Counted from the stretch's first letter, positions 53,429 through 62,543 are shown. The stretch: 64,000 nt of DNA from Pectobacterium aquaticum (GCF_003382565.3 NZ_CP086253.1:2604001-2668000), one strand, 5' to 3'. The notes: generated from the sequence alone by a model not told the origin. Numbers and translations: made by a program.

Positions 53429-53766
53429 AACAACTCCGTGGTCTGTGTCGCGCCGTTAGCGGTTTTCCAGCTAACGTGCAGCGTCAGGTGAGCCCCATTC
53501 ACAGAAGGTTTAACCGCCAGTAGCTGGCAGCGAGGTTCCCATCGTTTGATCGCGTCTACCGATTCCCTGACGACATGCGGGATCGCACGATCGATCGGAT
53601 AATCGAGATACAGATGTAGATTGCTACCAAAGTCAGGCCGATGTGGGTCGCTGCCGCAGGGTGTCCGCAGGATGATGTGAATCGCCTGCATGATATCTGC
53701 CGTTCCTTCGACGATGTCGCCAGAACGTTGCAGCGCCGGTTGCCAAAAAACAGATTGAGTTTTCAT
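53419..53766 (-). CDS. Baseplate assembly protein W (P2 gpW / T4 gp25-like)
   Basis: 115 residues, GPW_gp25 family: IMQAIHIILRTPCGSDPHRP, DFGSNLHLYLDYPID, then REALR-type helix and RWEPRCQLL. Lysozyme-like fold that starts sheath polymerisation at the baseplate; it is a core element of contractile injection systems. Confidence 0.92.
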   Translation of the reverse strand: MKTQSVFWQPALQRSGDIVEGTADIMQAIHIILRTPCGSDPHRPDFGSNLHLYLDYPIDRAIPHVVRESVDAIKRWEPRCQLLAVKPSVNGAHLTLHVSWKTANGATQTTELLWR

Positions 53767-53824
53767 AGGGGGCTATTGTCGCCCCCGGTGGGAGGGAGGA
53801 ATATTAAAGCGGTTTAGGAAAACG

Positions 53825-54406
53825 CTAGTGCGAGTGGTGGTTGGAGTTGCCGCCAGCATCCATGACGCTGCCGCTGGCGCTGACGTTACCAGAGATACTG
53901 ACATCGCCACTGAGGCTGGCACCGCCGGAACCGGACATCCCGCTCTCGTAGGTGAACTGCCCTTGCACCAGTAGCTTGCCCGTCACCGTCGTCTCTGGCG
54001 CATTGATCGTGACCCGCTGGGCGTTAACCACCACGTCAGCACCGCTGCTAATCGCAATATGCTGCACACCGCCGTTGATCGTTAACGTATGCGTTCGGCG
54101 ATCGTATTCAATATGCGCGCCGTCAGCGAACGTTACCGCCCTTTTGTCCTTATCTGCCAGCGTTGGCACATCAGCGGCGGAGTAAATCGCCCCTAGTACC
54201 AGGCCATCTTCGCCGTTGCCGTCCAGCAGAACTTCGACCTGTTCGCCAATATCCGGCAACCAATAATCCTTATTATTCTGCGTATTGCGCTGTAATACCG
54301 GCAGCCAGGCGGTACGCAGATTGTCGCACTCGGGTAGACGAACGCGCACCATCACGCGAACCTCATCCACCGCACTGATCGTGCCAATTCGACGAGATAA
54401 ACTCAT
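53825..54406 (-). CDS. Baseplate spike protein V (P2 gpV-like)
   Basis: 193 residues. N-terminal OB-fold (IGTISAVDEVRVMVRVRLPE), then DIGEQVEVLLDGNGEDGLVL, a beta-helical stem with Gly/Ser repeats (SGDVSISGNVSASGSVMDAG), and a His-rich tip NSNHHSH. The HxH at the trimer apex is the iron-coordinating membrane-piercing tip known from P2 V. Four-base overlap with D upstream. Confidence 0.9.
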   Translation of the reverse strand: MSLSRRIGTISAVDEVRVMVRVRLPECDNLRTAWLPVLQRNTQNNKDYWLPDIGEQVEVLLDGNGEDGLVLGAIYSAADVPTLADKDKRAVTFADGAHIEYDRRTHTLTINGGVQHIAISSGADVVVNAQRVTINAPETTVTGKLLVQGQFTYESGMSGSGGASLSGDVSISGNVSASGSVMDAGGNSNHHSH

Positions 54407-55563
54407 GGCAATACCTCCTTTTTACTTTTGGCCGTCTGCGTTGTCTGGCTGCCATCCGGGTGGTAAGTCACCAGCGTTTTTCCGCCGTCCAATTTCCGCT
54501 TGCCCGCCGTAATTGGCCCGCGAATCAACCCAATATCTGTGCTGTAGCCACTGCCACGTTCCAGAACATGGCGAGCCGATTCGATCAACCAATGACCAGA
54601 AAGTTGGCCGAACGACACCAGTTCCACTTTATTACCCGCCGCTAACTGCGGGCTGCCCATCAGCGTCATCGACCCCTTTTGTTGCTTTTCATTGTGCGCA
54701 TCCAACGCGGCATCCGTTTTCGTCCTTGCTCCAGAAGCATCCGCCGCGCGCACGTTAACTTTCAGCGTATCCGCACTGCTCTCAGCGCCGGCAGGCTTCA
54801 TTGCGTTGTTCGCACCGCCGTTGGCTTCATAAACCATCAGTTTCTTTTCACTCCCTTTCTGATACTTCGTCTTGGCATTTTTATAGACGTGGCTGATCGT
54901 GTCGCTCAGTGAAAAACGCGCGACGTCCGTTCGCTTAATTTGTCGAACAGACGCCTGATTGCGCAGCGTCGCCAGATGGGAAAAAATCAGTTGGTCGCTG
55001 ACCACCTTCACGACATAGCCATATTCACTGGCGAGCCGCTTTAGAAAAGCGACATCGGTTTCCGCATATTGCGTAACGCGATCGATCTTGATGATTTGAA
55101 TCTTCCCTACCAACATCAACTGATGCTTTTTCGCGATACGTGTCGCAATCGCGGCTAACGTTGTATCTTCAAAACCGCGGTTTGATTTGGTCCTCAATGC
55201 ACGATTGACCGACGTCGCGACGCCGCGAATTATCACTTCGCTAGGCGGTGCGCTAACCTCAATTTCATCAATCGAGAAAGTGCCGCAGTCAAACAGCATT
55301 TCACCGAGATAACCCAGCTTGAGCGATAACGTATCGCCCGTACCGGGATACCACTTATCCATCCAGCGGCCATCGGTATCATCGAGCCTAACCTCAATCG
55401 AATCCGATTCATTCTTGATGCTGTCGGTATATGTCACGCTGGTGACATACGGTGCGATATCATTGGTGATGTCTTTTTGCTGATACCACAGGGTGAACGC
55501 CGGTTGCAGTACTTCCGATACCGCAGGAGAGAGCAAGGTTAGTTCTTCCGTTAACGCAGCCAT
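54403..55563 (-). CDS. Tail protein D (P2 gpD-like hub, VgrG/Pvc8 family)
   Basis: 386 residues. Phage_GPD family hub: FTLWYQQKDITNDIAPYVTS, YTDSIKNESDSIEVRLDDTD, IDEIEVSAPPSEVIIRGVAT and a long central domain with RTKSNRGFEDTTLAAIATRI. Forms the central hub between tube and spike. Overlaps X by 13 bases. Confidence 0.9.
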   Translation of the reverse strand: MAALTEELTLLSPAVSEVLQPAFTLWYQQKDITNDIAPYVTSVTYTDSIKNESDSIEVRLDDTDGRWMDKWYPGTGDTLSLKLGYLGEMLFDCGTFSIDEIEVSAPPSEVIIRGVATSVNRALRTKSNRGFEDTTLAAIATRIAKKHQLMLVGKIQIIKIDRVTQYAETDVAFLKRLASEYGYVVKVVSDQLIFSHLATLRNQASVRQIKRTDVARFSLSDTISHVYKNAKTKYQKGSEKKLMVYEANGGANNAMKPAGAESSADTLKVNVRAADASGARTKTDAALDAHNEKQQKGSMTLMGSPQLAAGNKVELVSFGQLSGHWLIESARHVLERGSGYSTDIGLIRGPITAGKRKLDGGKTLVTYHPDGSQTTQTAKSKKEVLP

Positions 55564-55763
55564 GGTGGGGTATCCTCCGCTTTACTGGCCTCTGCCTGTT
55601 CAATAATCGGAATCAACACCGCCACACCCGATGGCAACAGCGGCACGATGGGGACATGCGGGTTAGCCGCAATGATCCGCGGATAGCCGAGCGGATCGCC
55701 GTAATATCGATAGGACAAGGTATCCCAGCGTTCGCCCTGTGTAGTGATATGTTCAAGGTGCAT
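55551..55763 (-). CDS. Tail protein X (P2 gpX-like, LysM-type)
   Basis: 70 residues from ATG 55763 (GAGGG upstream; TTG three codons earlier possible). Phage_tail_X family: TTQGERWDTLSYRYYGDPLG, RIIAANP, and LPSGVAVLIPII, a LysM-like fold at the baseplate hub. Confidence 0.88.
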   Translation of the reverse strand: MHLEHITTQGERWDTLSYRYYGDPLGYPRIIAANPHVPIVPLLPSGVAVLIPIIEQAEASKAEDTPPWLR

Positions 55764-56682
55764 ATGCTTCAACCCTCTTCACGATTTCCGCCGTCAGTTT
55801 GCTCAGCGCAGGTTCAGCGCCTTTAAATGTGTCGCTCGCGGCATCAACATGTTTGCTGATGGCTTCCAGCTTCTCGATAACATTTTTGCTGTCGACGTCC
55901 TGCAACAAGGTGGCAACTTGCTTGACCTGTTTCAGCATTTCATTCGCCGCTTTATTAACCGCTGTAATTTCAGGCATCATCTTCTCGGCCTGAACCGCCG
56001 TATCAGATATGGCCTCTGCCGCTTTTTTAAACGCCGGTTCCACCTCACTTAACGGCGTCAATACATTCCCGACTTGTGTTAGCAGTCCGGGAATTTGCAA
56101 CAGCGCAGTTTCGGGATTGTTTTTCATCCGTTTTACAATCTGCACGGTGGTTCTCGCCGCCTTAACGGCAGACTGCGCCTTCTTGGCATACGTGACAGCC
56201 GTGCGTAGTGAAGCTGCAAAATTGCTCACTTTATCGACTGCTTTGGTGATGGCACTGACGTTAGGAACAGGGGTTTCTATCGCTGGCGGCTTGAGCGGAT
56301 TCTTCGGATCGCCAATGTATTCTCGCAGCGTTAGCTCGGCATTCATGGCCAATACGTTGCCCTTCGCGTCAGTATGCTGGCTGGTCGAGGTCAGTGCCGT
56401 AATCACAAACCAGCCGCGATAGTCTCCATTGCCGAAAACTAACGCCATCGCCTGATGCGCCCGCATCGCCTCAGCCAACCGCTTCAGCTCCGTATCGGGC
56501 GTGCAGTACTGCTTGTGAAACACGAGACTAATAGTAATCTCGTCTAGTTTCGCACCGATGAACTGCAGGCCAGGTTTGCCTTCAATACGGCCATGCTCGG
56601 CATAATCTGCGCCGAATGACGTATTAAAGCCGTCCCAGTAAGCAGTCACTTCAAATTCAATATTTCCTAATACTGCAAACAT
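55753..56682 (-). CDS. Tail protein U (P2 gpU-like) with long helical extension
   Basis: 309 residues. The first about 130 match P2 U (FAVLGNIEFEVTAYWDGFNT, AEHGRIEGKPGLQFIGAKLD, VITALTSTSQHTDAKG); this is the tail terminator or baseplate-proximal ring component in P2-like tails. The remaining about 180 residues are Ala/Lys/Val-rich and likely alpha-helical/coiled coil (AVDKVSNFAASLRTAVTYAK, ISKHVDAASDTFKG), absent from P2 U (about 160 residues). One-base overlap with the tape measure gene stop. Confidence 0.85.
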   Translation of the reverse strand: MFAVLGNIEFEVTAYWDGFNTSFGADYAEHGRIEGKPGLQFIGAKLDEITISLVFHKQYCTPDTELKRLAEAMRAHQAMALVFGNGDYRGWFVITALTSTSQHTDAKGNVLAMNAELTLREYIGDPKNPLKPPAIETPVPNVSAITKAVDKVSNFAASLRTAVTYAKKAQSAVKAARTTVQIVKRMKNNPETALLQIPGLLTQVGNVLTPLSEVEPAFKKAAEAISDTAVQAEKMMPEITAVNKAANEMLKQVKQVATLLQDVDSKNVIEKLEAISKHVDAASDTFKGAEPALSKLTAEIVKRVEAYAP

Positions 56683-59150
56683 CAGGCGTACCCCCTGCGC
56701 TCACGCTGGGTGAGCAGCTTGTTCAACATATTTTCCAGTTCATTCATGCTAAGCGTCAGCGTCTTCGTCATTTCAGGCGTTGGCGCGGCCTTCTGGCCGT
56801 TGAGATAAATGGTGGGTGAGAAAGCAACCTGAACACGCTCGGAAGGGGCTGCGCTGACTAACTTACCTTTCGCTCCGCTGACAGAAGGTGTCATTGCAAC
56901 TCGCTGTTGCGGAGTTGACATTGTGTCTTCCGTCTTAGGTAATTCAACATGCGGTGTCGGCTGTAGCGACAATGCAGATACCGACGTAGGTTGCAGAACT
57001 GGCGGGGTCATAACACCGACAGCAACAGATTGGCCGCCAGCTTCGATAGAGATGGTTTTCGAACCAATACCCAGAAAGTCTTTAACGCTATCAGGGATAA
57101 ATTCGTCGATCGTTTTCAGGACGTTTTTTAACTCGGGGAAAGCGCTAGTCAGTCCCTTAACCAGTGCATCAATAATCACGCCACCGAGCTCACTTAGGCT
57201 GCTGGGAAGCTGAATACCCAGTTCATTGATAGCATTGGAAAAAACTGAATAAATTACACCAAATGGAGACCAATCGAGCAGTAAAGCCGCAATACCTACT
57301 ATTCCGCCGGATACCGCATTATTGAGCGCCTCCCACCCTGCATTAAAAGCCTGACTGACTTGTGACCAGAGATTTTTAAAGAATGCGCTAACCGGTTCCC
57401 AATATCGGTAAATCAGGTAAGCTGCCCCTGCGATTGCCGTTACTGCCAAACCAATCGGATTCATCAGCAGCATACGTCCGAGAAACAATACTGCTCGCCC
57501 CGCCATCATCAAGCCGCTACGTAACACGCCGCCGAGCATACGCCCTAATGTTCCAGCACCGCCAACCAGCCGGCTCAACGTCCCCCCAATACCTTGCAAC
57601 ACACCAGTTGTTCTTAATCCCGCATTGAACAGTTGCCAGCCACGCTGAACCTGCAAAATACCGTCCCAAACGCTCAGTAAAGGCGATAACAGTGTGGTAA
57701 TCCCCAGCTTCGCACCGCTCAATGCCATTCTGAACGCGAATAAACCGGCGACGGCCATCACGATCCCACGAACCAGTTCAGGGTTCGCCGCCGTCCAGGT
57801 CACCAGTTGATCCAAAATAGGGATCAGCGCATCACTTAGGGAAACCAATACCGGCGTCAGCGCTTCGCCCACATTGAGCGCAATATTCATCACTGACGTT
57901 GTCATTTGATTCCAGCGCCCGGTCAATGTGTCATTCTGCCGGGCGAAGTCGAGCTCCAGCGTTTGCGTGGCTGTGGGGCTGTTCATTCGCTGTTGGTTCG
58001 CTTGATAGTTCTGCCAGTTCTGCTTCATCGACATCGCATGATTGACAGCGTCTGGCGTACGAAATACCTCCTGCAATCCGTAGCGCTGCAGTAAACTTTG
58101 CTGTGCGTCTACGTTGCCCGCTTTACTGGCCTTATCCCACAGTTGCTGGAATTGACTGCCTTTGCTGTCGATGAATCGGTTACTAATCTGAACCGCAGCG
58201 TCGTACTGTGAATACCCACCTTTCATGTAGCTTTTTAGTGACGCGTTATAATCTACGCCCGCGTTGTCGTAGCTGTCGGCAATATCAGTTCGTCCCACCG
58301 AATTCATGAAACTCCCCAGCCGGGCAGCCGTGTTCGCTTCTGTATCTGCGCCTTTTGTCGCGCTCAGGCTGGACACCAACTGACTCAATGCCTGATTGCC
58401 CGTCGCCCCCATCGCCGTAAATCCTGGAGCCAGCGCCGTCGCGTATTGCGCCATCGACGCCATGGAAAACCCTTGCTTAGTCCCCGCCAGCATGCGGGAG
58501 AAGGATTCCTCCAGCGCTTTCGCCCCTTTCAGGTTAAACACGCCATCCAATGTGGCCGAAAGCCCGGTAAGATCGGACAGCGCCGCGCCAGAGGTCGTTG
58601 ACGTTTTCCCCAGCACCTCTGCCACATCCGTTACCTGCTCTTTTGACATACCGCGATCAAGCAACTGTCCGGCACTGCTAAGCAACGCATCTGGCGTTTG
58701 GTTCACCTGTTGAGAATATTGACGCAGGCGCTGCCCCATCTCTTTTTCTTGCTCGCTCGACATCCCATGTGCAACGCTGATATCACGCAATTGCGCCTCA
58801 AATGACGCATAGTGTGTGACAGACGCCACAATAGGTGCCATCACTGAACCAAATGTCTCCTTTATTTCCTGGAAACCTTTGATGCGTTCGGCATGGCTCT
58901 CACTTAGTGTTTCCTGACGTGACTGACTGCTCGCCAGCCGCTCCTGATTGATTTCCAGTTCAAGCCGCGACTGATTTAATTGGGATACGGTTTGTGTGCA
59001 AACAGCACCGAAACGCTCCAGCGACTGATTAAACTGCCGCTGCCGCTCCTGCGCTTGTTTGAGGCTATCGCTAAGTAACTGCCGCGATTTTTTTGTGTCA
59101 TCCAGCGTGGCACCAAACGCCCTGCCCAGCATGACACCGTTTAAAAGCAT
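56682..59150 (-). CDS. Tape measure protein (P2 gpT-like)
   Basis: 822 residues from ATG 59150; an in-frame GTG is two codons earlier. N-terminal coiled coil (about 10-110), TP901-type core (VAEVLGKTSTTSGAALSDLT, GATGNQALSQLVSSLSA), and hydrophobic membrane-active stretches at about 460-490 and 545-620. Sets tail length; at about 1.5 angstrom per residue this predicts a tube of roughly 120 nm (family rule, inference). It is separated from the chaperone genes by a 200-base structured spacer. Confidence 0.92.
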   Translation of the reverse strand: MLLNGVMLGRAFGATLDDTKKSRQLLSDSLKQAQERQRQFNQSLERFGAVCTQTVSQLNQSRLELEINQERLASSQSRQETLSESHAERIKGFQEIKETFGSVMAPIVASVTHYASFEAQLRDISVAHGMSSEQEKEMGQRLRQYSQQVNQTPDALLSSAGQLLDRGMSKEQVTDVAEVLGKTSTTSGAALSDLTGLSATLDGVFNLKGAKALEESFSRMLAGTKQGFSMASMAQYATALAPGFTAMGATGNQALSQLVSSLSATKGADTEANTAARLGSFMNSVGRTDIADSYDNAGVDYNASLKSYMKGGYSQYDAAVQISNRFIDSKGSQFQQLWDKASKAGNVDAQQSLLQRYGLQEVFRTPDAVNHAMSMKQNWQNYQANQQRMNSPTATQTLELDFARQNDTLTGRWNQMTTSVMNIALNVGEALTPVLVSLSDALIPILDQLVTWTAANPELVRGIVMAVAGLFAFRMALSGAKLGITTLLSPLLSVWDGILQVQRGWQLFNAGLRTTGVLQGIGGTLSRLVGGAGTLGRMLGGVLRSGLMMAGRAVLFLGRMLLMNPIGLAVTAIAGAAYLIYRYWEPVSAFFKNLWSQVSQAFNAGWEALNNAVSGGIVGIAALLLDWSPFGVIYSVFSNAINELGIQLPSSLSELGGVIIDALVKGLTSAFPELKNVLKTIDEFIPDSVKDFLGIGSKTISIEAGGQSVAVGVMTPPVLQPTSVSALSLQPTPHVELPKTEDTMSTPQQRVAMTPSVSGAKGKLVSAAPSERVQVAFSPTIYLNGQKAAPTPEMTKTLTLSMNELENMLNKLLTQRERRGYA

Positions 59151-59156
59151 ATCCAC

Positions 59157-59372
59157 GGTTCACTCTCATTCAGAAAAGCCCCTTGTGGGGCGGATCGGAG
59201 ACGGCGGCTTGCGCCGCTCCAGTGTGGTTTCCCCATCACAAACCGGGGATAAAACGAGGAAAAGGACGGGTGATAAGCAGGAGGAGAAGACAGGTGGTGA
59301 GGGAGGAAAACGGCCAGCGCCCTGTCGCTGGCCGGGGTGGGTGGATGGTGGACTCATTAATCCTGTCAGTAA
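59157..59372 (-). other. Structured spacer between chaperone and tape measure genes
   Basis: 215 bases without a supportable gene. On the minus strand it contains GGCCAGCG...CGCTGGCC (59312-59333) followed by GTTTTCC, and shorter stems GCCCC/GGGGC and CGGC/GCCG nearer the tape measure start. May attenuate tape-measure expression relative to sheath and tube. Confidence 0.5.
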
Positions 59373-59618
59373 TCAGTCTTCCTCACCGTTCTCACGTTTT
59401 ATCTGTTCGCTGGCTTCATCCAGCCAGCGTTCAAAGTCGTCCAGTTCCAGCGCATCAATCTCACTCGGCTGAAAGCGAAACCACCTCGCCAACAGGGCCT
59501 GTGCTTTCCACAGCAGCGCCGGCTGCGTTATCCAACCCAAGTAACTGCTGAAATCGTTTTTGCAGCGCCATGTAGTCCTGTGCGTCCATCTCATCGATGT
59601 CTTCCGGCACCAGACCGG
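59373..59618 (-). CDS. E' tail chaperone extension (P2 GpE-family), made by frameshift
   Basis: Open frame lying at -2 (equivalently +1) relative to E and overlapping its 3' half. The conserved part is LARWFRFQPSEIDALELDDF then ERWLDEASEQI, resembling the GpE family (WFHFPPSE-type). A TGA at 59619-59621 closes the frame upstream and no ribosome site precedes the internal ATG at 59594, so it is expected as an E-E' fusion made by ribosomal frameshifting. Chaperones tape-measure folding. The exact junction is not known. Confidence 0.72.
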   Translation of the reverse strand, partial: PVWCRKTSMRWTHRTTWRCKNDFSSYLGWITQPALLWKAQALLARWFRFQPSEIDALELDDFERWLDEASEQIKRENGEED

Positions 59619-59781
59619 TCATGCGCGACAGCAGCGCGTCGTCCCAATTGCTTGGGTCATCGCTGATTTTTTTCACTGCTTTGATGTCTTTGACTTTCAG
59701 ACGCTTGAGCGAAATAGACTCCACGCGTTGGCCAGCAGAGGTGGTGTAAGGGAATTGCAGAGAATAGGTTTCAGTGTGCAT
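59461..59781 (-). CDS. Tail assembly chaperone E (P2/Mu gp41-like)
   Basis: 106 residues: TYSLQFPYTTSAGQRVESIS, LKRLKVKDIKAVKKIS and LLSRMTGLVPEDIDEMDAQD match phage tail assembly chaperone E / Mu gp41. Its 3' part overlaps E' in the -2 frame. A run of five A (minus strand; plus-strand T 59557-59561) in CTG CAA AAA CGA would let a Lys tRNA re-pair perfectly two bases back. Confidence 0.85.
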   Translation of the reverse strand: MHTETYSLQFPYTTSAGQRVESISLKRLKVKDIKAVKKISDDPSNWDDALLSRMTGLVPEDIDEMDAQDYMALQKRFQQLLGLDNAAGAAVESTGPVGEVVSLSAE

Positions 59782-59940
59782 AACGGCTCCTTAGTAAATG
59801 TCGGGAGCAGTATCGCGTGCAGCGAGGAATAACGATTTTAAAGCGAATTAGAAAACGAAACTGGCAGGCATGAGAAAGGGGCAGGCATAAGAAAGGGGCC
59901 GAAGCCCCTTTCATTCCTTACTTAATCAATGAGTACCAAA

Positions 59941-60465
59941 TTAACCGCCGATATTGGCGCGGTAGCTATTCAGTTGATCCACGCCGCCCACCATGAAGAT
60001 GTTGGACAGGTAATCCAGTTCCAGCAGGTCTTCACCGTTCATCACCTGCTTGATGTAGGTACAGCTGAATGCGCTGCTGAAATCTGGGTTTTCGTGCTGC
60101 TTGAACGTGCCCAGCGGATTCTTTTTGAACATGATGGTCATGTGCGTCACCAGAGGCACTTCTTCGATACGGCCTTGAGAGCCATAACGTTCCACGCTGG
60201 AGCGACACTGTAGCGCCAGCGACTGGTAAGGGTTCGCCGCCGCCAGCATCGCTTCGCGGTAGAAGGAGTTCCATTTGATCTCGCCTTCCAGCTTGTCGAA
60301 GCCCGCAGGCAATTCGATCTTGCCGACCATGCCCAGCGCTTTGTGCTCCTGCATGATCATGGAGACATCCGGCAGTTTGATTTCCTGCGCACGCCCCAGC
60401 AGGTTGGTGCCGTTGATATAGATATTGGCGTTGGTAATACGGTTTACTTCAATTTTCCCAGCCAT
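59941..60465 (-). CDS. Major tail tube protein (P2 FII-like)
   Basis: 174 residues, Phage_tube family: NRITNANIYINGTNLLGRAQ, EIKLPDVSMIMQEHKALGMV, then GKIELPAGFDKLEGEIKW. It polymerises into the inner tube. The start overlaps the sheath gene stop by one base. Followed by a 160-base gap before E, with a probable hairpin at about 59890-59920. Confidence 0.93.
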   Translation of the reverse strand: MAGKIEVNRITNANIYINGTNLLGRAQEIKLPDVSMIMQEHKALGMVGKIELPAGFDKLEGEIKWNSFYREAMLAAANPYQSLALQCRSSVERYGSQGRIEEVPLVTHMTIMFKKNPLGTFKQHENPDFSSAFSCTYIKQVMNGEDLLELDYLSNIFMVGGVDQLNSYRANIGG

Positions 60466-61892
60466 CAGTTAGTGCCCTCCAGCGTTACCAGGTATTCCGA
60501 GGTGATCTCCGTCTCAAAGGTCAGACGCTCAAGCGGCGGCGGCGGAGTGAATTTGTAGTTAAGCAACAGATGCCCTGCCGCCAGTTCGGTTTGCTCGTTA
60601 CGCGCAGCATCAAACCAGCATTTGAAGCCCAGCAGCGCGCCGTCACCGATCAGTTTGCGACCGTAAGCGTTGACGGATTCCACCAGCGCATCGATCAGCG
60701 CCTGATTGATCGGCATATCGATGTACTGCTGGCTGAAATAGCGGATGGATTCGTTAATCACATCGCCGGTACGACGCACGTTTTCAAAGTTCTTCATGTG
60801 CGTCACTGCTGGCCAGGCCGCAGTGCGATTGCCCCACAGGCGCAGGCCGGAGCCGTAGCTGTTGAAAATGGTGCTGATACCCTGCTCGTTCAGCAGGTTC
60901 ACTTCGCTCTGCGGATCGTCGATCATCGCGGACAGCTGGCGCTCTACGCCGGTGATCCCTTTGATTTCCTGATTGGACGACGACCACCAGAAACCTTTTT
61001 CCAGATCGACTTTGGCACGCAGACCGGCGGCACGCGCCGACAGCGGCTCCAGACGTTCGCTGTTGGTTTCCGCGTCGTACACTTTTACATGCGGATAGCA
61101 CAGACGAGCACGTTCAGAACTGGTGTTGAAGTTGATCGTGCCTTCCGGGCCACGGCCGCTCAGCGCCTGCGCAAAGGTGGTACCGATTGGCGCATCGATA
61201 TAGGCAATCGCGCCCAGTTTGTCGGCCAGCGAAATCAACTCGGTCGTCACGCTATTTTGCGTACAGAACACCGGCGAAATCAGAATCTTGGCAAAGAAGC
61301 CGTACAGGTTGTAGGTATCGTTCAGCAGCTTCATACCGGTGCGTTTGCCCGCGGCGTTGATGCTGCCGATGATGTCGGCGGCAGTCACTTTCGTGACATC
61401 AGCAAAGTCATAAGACGCGCTAACTACGGCAGCAACATCAATATTTTTACCCAGATTTTTCAGGACGCCGGTTTGCGCATCCAGCGTATAGTCCTGACCT
61501 TCGATAAACGGCTGACCGCCTTCTGCCGCCGTCAGCACCAGCTTGGCAACCACACGGTTTACCAGTTGTGCCGTGCCAGTCGCTTTGTCAAACGTGACTT
61601 TTTCTGCGCTCACAGACGACTTGTGTTTCGCCGGATCCAGCACGTTAATGACCAGAACCGTACCCGCACCATGATCGTAAATCGCATCCAGCGCCTGCGG
61701 GATGGTATAGCCGCCGAACTGGCTACCAAACTGTGCCGCGTCTTTTTCGGACAGACACAGCGTAACGTCATTTACCGCACCCTGCGGCGCCGTACCAATC
61801 AGCCCAATCACCGCGGATTTGACGGTTTTCACCGGACGAGCACCGGTTTCAACTTCAATTGTTTCTACACCATGTAAATAATTAGCGGCCAA
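60465..61892 (-). CDS. Tail sheath protein (P2 FI / Mu L-like)
   Basis: 475 residues, Phage_sheath_1 family: YLHGVETIEVETGARPVKTV, KSAVIGLIGTAPQGAV, and the conserved C-terminal domain VRRTGDVINESIRYFSQQYI with RLWGNRTAAW. Contractile outer sheath whose shortening drives the tube through the target envelope. Overlaps the gp38-like gene upstream by 11 bases. Confidence 0.94.
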   Translation of the reverse strand: MAANYLHGVETIEVETGARPVKTVKSAVIGLIGTAPQGAVNDVTLCLSEKDAAQFGSQFGGYTIPQALDAIYDHGAGTVLVINVLDPAKHKSSVSAEKVTFDKATGTAQLVNRVVAKLVLTAAEGGQPFIEGQDYTLDAQTGVLKNLGKNIDVAAVVSASYDFADVTKVTAADIIGSINAAGKRTGMKLLNDTYNLYGFFAKILISPVFCTQNSVTTELISLADKLGAIAYIDAPIGTTFAQALSGRGPEGTINFNTSSERARLCYPHVKVYDAETNSERLEPLSARAAGLRAKVDLEKGFWWSSSNQEIKGITGVERQLSAMIDDPQSEVNLLNEQGISTIFNSYGSGLRLWGNRTAAWPAVTHMKNFENVRRTGDVINESIRYFSQQYIDMPINQALIDALVESVNAYGRKLIGDGALLGFKCWFDAARNEQTELAAGHLLLNYKFTPPPPLERLTFETEITSEYLVTLEGTN

Positions 61893-62079
61893 GGGTCACC
61901 TCCGTTGCGCTATCAGCCAGAATCTGATCCGCGACAGGCAGCAAATAGCCCAGCGCGACCAGCGTTTTCACGTACTCATGATCTGCCGGCAGTTCAGTCA
62001 CCTGAGCGGGCCAAAGCAGAATTTCCTGACCATCTGCCAGCGTGACGCCGCTGGCGGGGCCGGTGTAGCGGTATTTCAT
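61882..62079 (-). CDS. DUF2635 protein (Mu gp38-like)
   Basis: 65 residues: KYRYTGPASGVTLADGQEIL, LWPAQVTELPADHEYVKTLV. A small protein found between gp37 and the sheath in Mu-type phages; function unknown. The stop overlaps the sheath start and the start overlaps the gp37-like stop by 4 bases. Confidence 0.8.
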   Translation of the reverse strand: MKYRYTGPASGVTLADGQEILLWPAQVTELPADHEYVKTLVALGYLLPVADQILADSATEVTLGR

Positions 62080-62543
62080 GCGTCTTTCTCCTCATAATTA
62101 ACCGTGGTAAGCAGCGGACCATCCGTCTGCTCGCGGTCTTCGATAAAAAGGGTTTCTGTGGTGCAATCGATGGCGTAATGCCAGCATCCTTCGGTGTAAC
62201 CAACGTAGCGGTCACGTACTAGCCGAATACCGCGATGACAGTCAGGCAGTCGGTATCCTCCCAGCGCCTGACGGACGGTATCGAGTGTGGCCAGTACGCC
62301 GTCTTCGCCATCCAGCTCCGGTAACAGCACGGCAACCATCAGTTGTGGTCGCTGCGTCTGAACCGGAGAATCCACATCTTCCGGTGCGGAAAATTCGGAA
62401 CCGCGATACCCCACCAGCACATCGCCAACAGTCAGAAGGTCTGGCACGATCAGAATGTTTTCTGGACAGGACGCAATCCGCCGTGCCGGTAAGTGCTGTT
62501 GGAGGCGGGCTATCACCGCATCGATAATTGGTCTGGTATTCAT
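62076..62543 (-). CDS. Gp37-family protein (Mu gp37-like, DUF1834)
   Basis: 155 residues: RPIIDAVIARLQQHLPARRI, QTQRPQLMVAVLLPELDGED, VRDRYVGYTEGCWHYAIDCT. In Mu-type phages this tail-side gene directly follows the last head/neck genes and precedes gp38 and sheath. It is the first gene of the tail operon here. A palindrome and likely promoter lie just upstream (62544-62690). Confidence 0.78.
   Translation of the reverse strand: MNTRPIIDAVIARLQQHLPARRIASCPENILIVPDLLTVGDVLVGYRGSEFSAPEDVDSPVQTQRPQLMVAVLLPELDGEDGVLATLDTVRQALGGYRLPDCHRGIRLVRDRYVGYTEGCWHYAIDCTTETLFIEDREQTDGPLLTTVNYEEKDA

Noticed and set aside
60570..61877. 435-codon plus-strand open frame opposite the tail sheath gene
   Set aside because: It is a shadow of the sheath gene: low-complexity basic translation with no family resemblance, no ribosome site, and the sheath protein on the other strand is unmistakable.
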